DNA from: a virus
DNA: 27,599 nucleotides
Strand: one strand, 5' to 3'
Virus record (IMG/VR): IMGVR_UViG_3300042090_001979
Span: 1 to 27,599 of that record
This document shows, one piece after another, positions 24,059-27,599 of this stretch. Numbering within the stretch: position 1 is the stretch's first letter; every line of letters begins with the position of its first letter. Under the pieces are notes generated by a model. It ran no database searches and was not told the origin of the DNA. It saw nothing but the letters and a program-made list of their open reading frames with translations. The position numbers and the translations under genes were made by a program.

Positions 24059-24805
24059 CTAGCCTTTCACGCGCTTCAGGCGCGGGTTGCGGTTTTTCGC
24101 GCGCTTGCCGGCGCCACGCGCCGCAGCGGCGAGGATCGCACCCGCTTCTTCGTGGCTGATGCCTTCGCGGCGAGTGATGCCGGCCTGTGCGGGTGCGAAA
24201 GCAGGATGGGCAGCCTTCGCCATCGCCGGCGTGGCCGGGCCGCTCTTGGCTTTTGACCAGCGGGCCTTGGCCGCGGCGCTGCGTTCCTTGCGCTGGCTGT
24301 CGCTCAGCCCGTGCGCCACGCCGACACCACCAGCCGCCGCAAGCCCCAGCTTGAAGCCATGGCTGGCGAACAGGCCGGCGAGCTTGGCGCCGCTGCGATG
24401 CGCGGCTTCGGCAGGCGGGGTGTCCGTGGGCGCGTTCAGACGCCCTGACGGCGCGGTCTCGGCTTGGATGCGCGGCGCGGGACCGCGCATCCGGAAGCGA
24501 GCGGGCGCCGGAACGCGCTTGATGTCCGCGCCGGGGCGGATAGGTGTGGCGTGGCGTGCGACAACGTCGCCGACCGAGTGATTGCCCAGCGCCGCCTTCG
24601 CGCGCTCCAGGAAGGCGGTGGCAAAGCCCTTGCGCAGGCTCTCGCCTTCGGCGCGCGCCCATTTCTGGAGGGTCTGGACGACGGACAGCGCGCGCGACGG
24701 GTCGCCCAGCGCCGGCAGCAGGCGCTGGATGTCGGCCGCGAGATAGGCGGCGTGATTCGCCATCTCCGGCGCGGTGGCGAGTTTTTCGAGTGCGGCCAGG
24801 TCCAT
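24059..24805 (-). CDS. Unrecognised phage protein, first gene of the visible operon
   Basis: A 248-residue protein starting MDLAALEKLATAPEM at 24805. It is helical at the N-terminus (HAAYLAADIQRLLPALGDPS, VVQTLQKWARAEGESLRKGF), Pro/Arg-rich in the middle, then has a hydrophobic helix (KLGLAAAGGVGVAHGL) followed by a strongly basic SQRKERSAAAKARWSK tail that could bind DNA or RNA. The open frame continues upstream to 25192 but that part is not protein-like, so the start at 24805 with GGGGGA five bases upstream is preferred. It sits where a portal gene would be expected but is far too small and lacks portal features. Function not recognised. Confidence 0.65.
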   Translation of the reverse strand: MDLAALEKLATAPEMANHAAYLAADIQRLLPALGDPSRALSVVQTLQKWARAEGESLRKGFATAFLERAKAALGNHSVGDVVARHATPIRPGADIKRVPAPARFRMRGPAPRIQAETAPSGRLNAPTDTPPAEAAHRSGAKLAGLFASHGFKLGLAAAGGVGVAHGLSDSQRKERSAAAKARWSKAKSGPATPAMAKAAHPAFAPAQAGITRREGISHEEAGAILAAAARGAGKRAKNRNPRLKRVKG

Positions 24806-24810
24806 GAAAT

Positions 24811-24833
24811 CCCCCGTCATGGCTTGACGGGGG
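24811..24833 (-). promoter_or_regulatory. Hairpin that hides the ribosome-binding site of the first gene
   Basis: A perfect 9-bp stem CCCCCGTCA / TGACGGGGG with a 5-base loop, ending five bases before the ATG at 24805. The only Shine-Dalgarno (GGGGGA) lies inside the stem, so folding would block translation. On the plus strand the same hairpin is followed by GTTTTCTT and would act as a terminator for rightward transcription. Confidence 0.7.
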
Positions 24834-24892
24834 GTTTTCTTGGTCCCCGGTGGAAGGAGAGCCGTTACGCGCGATAGCTGCGGGCGCCTGGT

Positions 24893-24947
24893 CCTACGCC
24901 ATGCCCGGACCGAGGCATCGCCTGTCGACGGACCCGCATGGCGTAGG
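24893..24947. repeat. Inverted repeat upstream of the operon
   Basis: Two perfect 12-base arms, CCTACGCCATGC (24893-24904) and GCATGGCGTAGG (24936-24947), separated by 31 bases that carry a smaller AGGC/GCCT stem and two GGACC copies. It is about 90 bases upstream of the first phage gene and could form a cruciform, an RNA structure or a protein-binding site. Confidence 0.6.
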
Positions 24948-25447
24948 GCTGCACGGGCTACGTTGCCGAATCGAACACGCCGGCGCAACGACGGGCGATG
25001 ATCTTGCTCACGCGAAGGCGCGGGAGATCGCGGTTCACAGCGGTGAATGTCTTTGACAGAGAAGTGCCGAAACGTTCGGTCCAAATCGGAAAAACTTTTC
25101 CACCCTTCAGGAACGGACGGAGAATCCTTTGCATTGGCGATCGCGACCGAACTCAAGAAGGCGTACGCCGCCTGCTCAGTGGCAGGGGGCACGTTGTTCG
25201 CTAAACGTTCACGTCGTAGCGTTGGGGGCCGCGATCCCCCCGCCCTTCGTGCAGAATACCTCGCTGTCAGATTTGGGCTAAAGCCGCGGCCGCGGAGACC
25301 GCCAACGTGGGGACCGTGCGTCGCACGACGGAGATTCAGTCACTTGGCACGCTAAAGCCGTTGGGGTAGTGTCTCACTTTGATTTTCCACTCCTGGTGGA
25401 AACCAAGCAGGACGACCGAAGTCGCCGACGGCTGCTTTGCGCCGAGA
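24948..25447. other. Gene-poor stretch between phage operon and flank
   Basis: No convincing complete gene. A plus-strand frame from 25047 has a good-looking 18-residue piece (GESFALAIATELKKAYA) that resembles the start of small alphaproteobacterial DNA-binding proteins, then degrades. Two neighbouring near-palindromes, CCGAAACGTTCGG (25067-25079) and GGAAAAACTTTTCC (25088-25101), may be operators or promoter parts. No terminase or portal sequence is visible here. Confidence 0.5.
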
Positions 25448-25589
25448 CTGTGTAAAAACAAGGTTGCCGCCGGCCACCACGAAATGATCTATCAAAACTG
25501 CGTCCTCGGCACGCAGAAAGATTCAATCTAGATATGCGCGGCGTCAGCATAGTTGCTAATTACCGTTGCGGTACGGCGTTTTTACACAG
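25448..25589. mobile_element. MITE-like element with 12-bp terminal inverted repeats
   Basis: CTGTGTAAAAAC (25448-25459) and its exact complement GTTTTTACACAG (25578-25589) bound 142 bases with no coding potential. Ends of this kind (CTGTGTAAAAA) occur on insertion sequences in rhizobia and relatives, from general knowledge. No clear target-site duplication is seen. It may be a non-autonomous copy or an insertion-sequence remnant. Confidence 0.5.
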
Positions 25590-25643
25590 CCTGCGCCCAT
25601 CTCGGTCGCTGATGCGAGGTAGGTTTATGCCAAAAAGCGGCGG

Positions 25644-25877
25644 TCAGGTGCCTATCATGTTCCCGTAGCGTAGCTCCAGGTCCCGAAGGCGCTCCCTTGA
25701 AAGCTCCAAGGACTCACGAAAGAGGTCCAGTACCTCCTGGAAGCGGGCCATGTTTTGAACATGCCCTCTTTCGATCTGTTCCAACACAAGCGCTTCTTGC
25801 CGGGCGACCCTTTTCTCACCCTCAATGATATGGCGCCGTTCCATGGCGATCGCATCTGCTGGCGACCAGCTACTCAT
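25644..25877 (-). CDS. Small coiled-coil hypothetical protein
   Basis: A 77-residue, mostly helical, charged protein (MSSWSPADAIAMERRHIIEG; EALVLEQIERGHVQNMARF; FRESLELSRERLRDLEL). It is predicted to be a single long coiled coil with no membrane part. The start at 25877 follows the stop of the small upstream gene directly (TAA-ATG), with GGAGG 11 bases upstream inside that gene, so translation is coupled. The family is not named with certainty; it looks like the small host-type proteins of Bradyrhizobium and relatives. Confidence 0.75.
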   Translation of the reverse strand: MSSWSPADAIAMERRHIIEGEKRVARQEALVLEQIERGHVQNMARFQEVLDLFRESLELSRERLRDLELRYGNMIGT

Positions 25878-26006
25878 TTAGGCAACTTCCTCCCGCGAGT
25901 ATTCGCCAATATGGACAACGGTCGAGTCGACTATGGGTGCGCCAGTAAAACGGCAATCGCAACAGCCCAAACCGCCCGCCAAAGCCACCCACCAGCGCCA
26001 CGACAT
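25878..26006 (-). CDS. Very small protein coupled to the coiled-coil gene
   Basis: A 42-residue frame starting MSWRWWVALAGGLGCCDCRF and ending GEYSREEVA. The first 15 residues are hydrophobic and could be a short membrane segment or signal, followed by a CCDC cluster (a lipobox-like LGC is present) and a polar tail ending in VDSTVVHIG. The stop is immediately followed by the ATG of the next gene. The ribosome-binding site (AAAGG, 14 bases upstream) is weak, so the call rests on its protein-like sequence and the exact coupling. Confidence 0.5.
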   Translation of the reverse strand: MSWRWWVALAGGLGCCDCRFTGAPIVDSTVVHIGEYSREEVA

Positions 26007-26071
26007 ACGATTGTCTGGAACCTTTCCGGCCGTCCTGCGTTCCCATTTGATCGCACAACAAGGCTAAACTC

Positions 26072-26116
26072 AGGCCGGCGCATTCCAACCCCCCGGTTGC
26101 CGCCGGCCTTTTCTTT
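26072..26116 (+). terminator. Possible plus-strand terminator
   Basis: AGGCCGGCG (26072-26080) pairs perfectly with CGCCGGCCT (26101-26109) across a 20-base loop, followed by TTTCTTT. The loop is long for a terminator. No plus-strand gene is recognised just upstream, so its target is uncertain. Confidence 0.4.
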
Positions 26117-26138
26117 GCCTAGGCCGCACACGTTGCCA

Positions 26139-26294
26139 ATGAATACCTACCGTTTGGCCGCTCTGGCCTCGGGCCGCTGGGGCATCGAGTGGCTTGTGGA
26201 CGGCCAAAGCCAAGGGCTGGCTTGGGGCTCGTATGCTGACATCCTAGACGCGATAGACGCCGCCTATGAGCTTGTCATGATGGAGAACGCGTAA
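26139..26294 (+). CDS. Small hypothetical protein
   Basis: A 51-residue protein, MNTYRLAALASGRWGIEWLV followed by DGQSQGLAWGSYADILDAID and AAYELVMMENA. It reads as a three-stranded sheet and one helix, a compact fold. No strong ribosome-binding site is present before the ATG; the open frame upstream (from 25755) is not protein-like. The sequence is protein-like but unrecognised. Confidence 0.5.
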   Translation: MNTYRLAALASGRWGIEWLVDGQSQGLAWGSYADILDAIDAAYELVMMENA

Positions 26295-26446
26295 GGCGGC
26301 ACAGCGCTACGCTTAGGTAAGCCGCCACACAAGCTGCAGCCCTTCGCCATGGGCCGAAACCGCAGTCCCGCGCGCCTTGCACGTTCGCAGTACAGCCCCA
26401 ACCCGCTTCCGTAATCGCCCATTTCTTTTTTCGATCGCGTCGGCAG

Positions 26447-26471
26447 CGAACGATTGATCTGCGGCGGAGTT
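26447..26471 (+). promoter_or_regulatory. Possible EcfG-type stress promoter for the CsbD gene
   Basis: CGAAC, 16 bases, then AGTT resembles the alphaproteobacterial general-stress (EcfG) consensus GGAAC-N16/17-CGTT with one change in each box. It lies 33 bases before the CsbD ATG. A short CTGCGG/CCGCAG hairpin overlaps it. Confidence 0.4.
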
Positions 26472-26503
26472 GTTCCACCGCAGCAAACTTTTTGGAGGCG
26501 GCA

Positions 26504-26755
26504 ATGGACGGTAATCGGATTGACGGCGGATTTCGCGAGACGGCCGGCAGGGTACAGGACGCTGTTGGCGGGCTGACCGGCGATGCGGCCACCCAGGTGC
26601 GCGGCAAGATCAATCAGGTGAAAGGCCAGGCACAGCGGGCCTACGGGCAGGCGGCGGACGAAGCTCGCAGCTTCACCGCGGAGAACCCAATGATGGCACT
26701 TGCGACGACCCTCGGCCTCGGAGTGGTTTTGGGGCTGCTTATCGCGCGGCGGTAA
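26504..26755 (+). CDS. CsbD-family stress protein with C-terminal membrane helix
   Basis: An 83-residue protein. The N-terminal half follows the CsbD family pattern: GGFRETAGRVQDAVGGLTGD, then VRGKINQVKGQAQRAYGQA. The C-terminal helix (MMALATTLGLGVVLGLLIARR) is a membrane anchor like that of DUF883 proteins, which associate with the inner membrane or ribosomes. CsbD-like genes are commonly part of general stress responses, though their biochemical role is unknown. The ATG at 26504 has GGAGG five bases upstream; an in-frame TTG at 26492 is less likely. It belongs to the host-like flank, not to the phage operon. Confidence 0.88.
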   Translation: MDGNRIDGGFRETAGRVQDAVGGLTGDAATQVRGKINQVKGQAQRAYGQAADEARSFTAENPMMALATTLGLGVVLGLLIARR

Positions 26756-26760
26756 TCAGT

Positions 26761-26796
26761 CCCCGACACCCTCGAACCTGGTCGAGCGTCTCGGGG
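26761..26796 (+). other. Nested stem-loop after the CsbD gene
   Basis: CCCCGA pairs with TCGGGG, and inside it CTCGA pairs with TCGAG, six bases past the CsbD stop. There is no T-run, so it may be an RNA 3' stabiliser more than a classical terminator. Confidence 0.4.
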
Positions 26797-27109
26797 GCAC
26801 ACACCCTGAGGCCGGTGCGGCACAGCCGAAGGCCCGGTTATCCGACGCAGCGCTTTTCCCAACGTGGTCGATGGCTTATGTGGACACGCCATCCAGCCGC
26901 GGGCGACATCCGCTCGCGCATTTGTCGTTTGAGGCCGCGCTGACCCAAGGTGCGACATGGGAAGCAGCAGCCTTACTCGACGCACTGCGCCACGTTGTCG
27001 TGGCGAGGACGAAGCTCGACGTGACCTGAATCGAGGCGGCGGCGGAGCTATCGCGCCCCATCGCTGCCCGAGAAAGGGCAAATACCTGCTCGATCACCCA
27101 ATCCATCGG

Positions 27110-27394
27110 CTGCCCGTCGCCATCACCGTGACCGCGGCGAACGCCGCCACGGCGCAGGTGCATGGCCGGATGCCGGTCATCCTCGAACCGGCCCCCGGCC
27201 TGCCTGGCTTGGCGAGGCCCAGGCCAGCCGGTGGACCTGCTGGCCCGGCCGCCGCGGGTACGGTGCGGCTTTGGCCGGTCAGCAGGGCCGTCAACAGTGT
27301 GCGGAACAACGGGCCGGACCTGTTGGACGGGATCGATGATCCGCGCGCGCCGCCGCCAAGCGATGCCCGGCGGGGGAGTATCCGGCTTAGGTAG
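27110..27394 (+). pseudogene. SRAP (YedK/HMCES-type) gene remnant, C-terminal part
   Basis: The frame 27110-27394 contains VHGRMPVILEPA, then GTVRLWPVSRAVNSVRNNGP and DDPRAPPPSDA, the usual C-terminal signature of SRAP proteins, which cross-link to abasic sites in single-stranded DNA. The active-site His of the (I/V)H-x-RMPVI motif is kept. Between them, the stretch that should read as PAWLGEAQAS and then VDLLARP is split across the other two frames, so several small indels are present. The N-terminal half, with the catalytic Cys2, is missing upstream. This is a dead gene in the flank. Confidence 0.65.
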
Positions 27395-27455
27395 TGGCAG
27401 CGTCGGAGGCAGAGCCCACCCCGTGATCGGCAAGCCGTCCCCCTGCCATTTCGTT

Positions 27456-27599
27456 TTAGATGTTGGTTTGTTCCGCGAAAGGCACATCCTCGCCCGGTTT
27501 ATAATAAAGGGCGGCGCATTGTCCGCATAGTACGCCTTCGGTTACCTGTAGGTCGTCACGAAACGCATCGTTGATGAAATCGATGGTGTCGAGATGTCG
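27456..27599 (-). CDS. C-terminal end of an unknown gene (runs off right edge)
   Basis: The last 47 codons of a minus-strand frame open to the window edge: RHLDTIDFINDAFRDDLQVT, then EGVLCGQCAALYYKPGEDVP and a short tail to a TAA. The CGQC pair suggests a metal-binding or zinc-ribbon element. The protein-like composition supports a real gene, but only its end is visible and the family is not recognised. Confidence 0.35.
   Translation of the reverse strand, partial: RHLDTIDFINDAFRDDLQVTEGVLCGQCAALYYKPGEDVPFAEQTNI

Noticed and set aside
24806-25192. Upstream extension of the first phage gene
   Set aside because: The frame is open but the added residues are not protein-like, cross the hairpin and inverted repeats, and lack a ribosome site.
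25047-25355. Plus-strand frame of 102 codons with an FALAIATELKKAYA segment
   Set aside because: The first part hints at a small DNA-binding protein, but the rest is not protein-like. It is at most a remnant, noted under the gene-poor stretch.
25755-26294. Plus-strand frame of 179 codons
   Set aside because: Only its last 51 codons look like protein. The rest is antisense to the two small minus-strand genes.
26871-27029. Small plus-strand frame (52 codons) after CsbD
   Set aside because: No ribosome-binding site and only weakly protein-like. It could be a small gene, but the evidence is too thin to list.
26876-27487. Minus-strand frame of 203 codons
   Set aside because: It runs antisense over the SRAP remnant and is Arg/Pro/Ser-rich without any pattern.
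1-27599. tRNA genes, CRISPR arrays, integrase or attachment sites
   Set aside because: None was seen on either strand. Attachment sites cannot be judged without both prophage ends.

Overview
The window is a high-GC, minus-strand block of phage structural genes. It most likely comes from a prophage in an alphaproteobacterium of the Bradyrhizobium/Rhodopseudomonas type. The host guess rests on codon and GC style, on small flanking proteins, on a CsbD-like gene with a possible EcfG-type promoter, and on a decayed SRAP (YedK-type) gene. It is an inference, not a database match.

Read in the direction of transcription (right to left), positions 24805 to 1 follow the head-to-tail gene order of phage lambda. 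The order is: an unrecognised 248-aa protein; a prohead protease of the XkdF/S78 type; a 1,701-aa giant protein with no obvious enzyme domain; a scaffold-like protein; an HK97-fold major capsid protein; a small FI-position protein; a gp6-type head-tail connector; an unidentified neck protein; a gp10/Z-like protein; a tail-terminator-like protein; a tail tube protein; the G and G-T tail chaperones made by a -1 frameshift; the tape measure protein (H); then M, L, K, I and the first 117 codons of the host-specificity protein J. Most neighbours overlap by 1 to 4 bases or are only a few bases apart, so this is one translationally coupled late operon. No terminase, portal, integrase, tRNA or CRISPR array is visible. 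The portal and terminase normally precede the protease, and here that place is taken by about 840 bases without a convincing gene.

The operon is interrupted between M and L by a cassette at about 2785-5300. It carries a plus-strand DUF262 + HNH/DUF1524-like gene (GmrSD-type restriction family) of clearly lower GC, and a minus-strand companion reading frame broken by a frameshift and an amber codon. This looks like a defence cargo ('moron') placed inside the tail operon.

Four strong hairpin terminators on the coding strand lie inside the structural operon: after the scaffold gene, after the capsid gene, after the tail tube gene, and before L. A 40-base leader is repeated ahead of K and L, with a third partial copy after the capsid gene. 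A fragment resembling the capsid N-terminal arm is encoded in frame just upstream of the scaffold start.

The right flank (about 24850-27599) holds inverted repeats, a 142-bp MITE-like element, two small overlapping minus-strand genes, a small plus-strand gene, a CsbD-family stress gene, the SRAP remnant, and the end of a gene that runs off the right edge.
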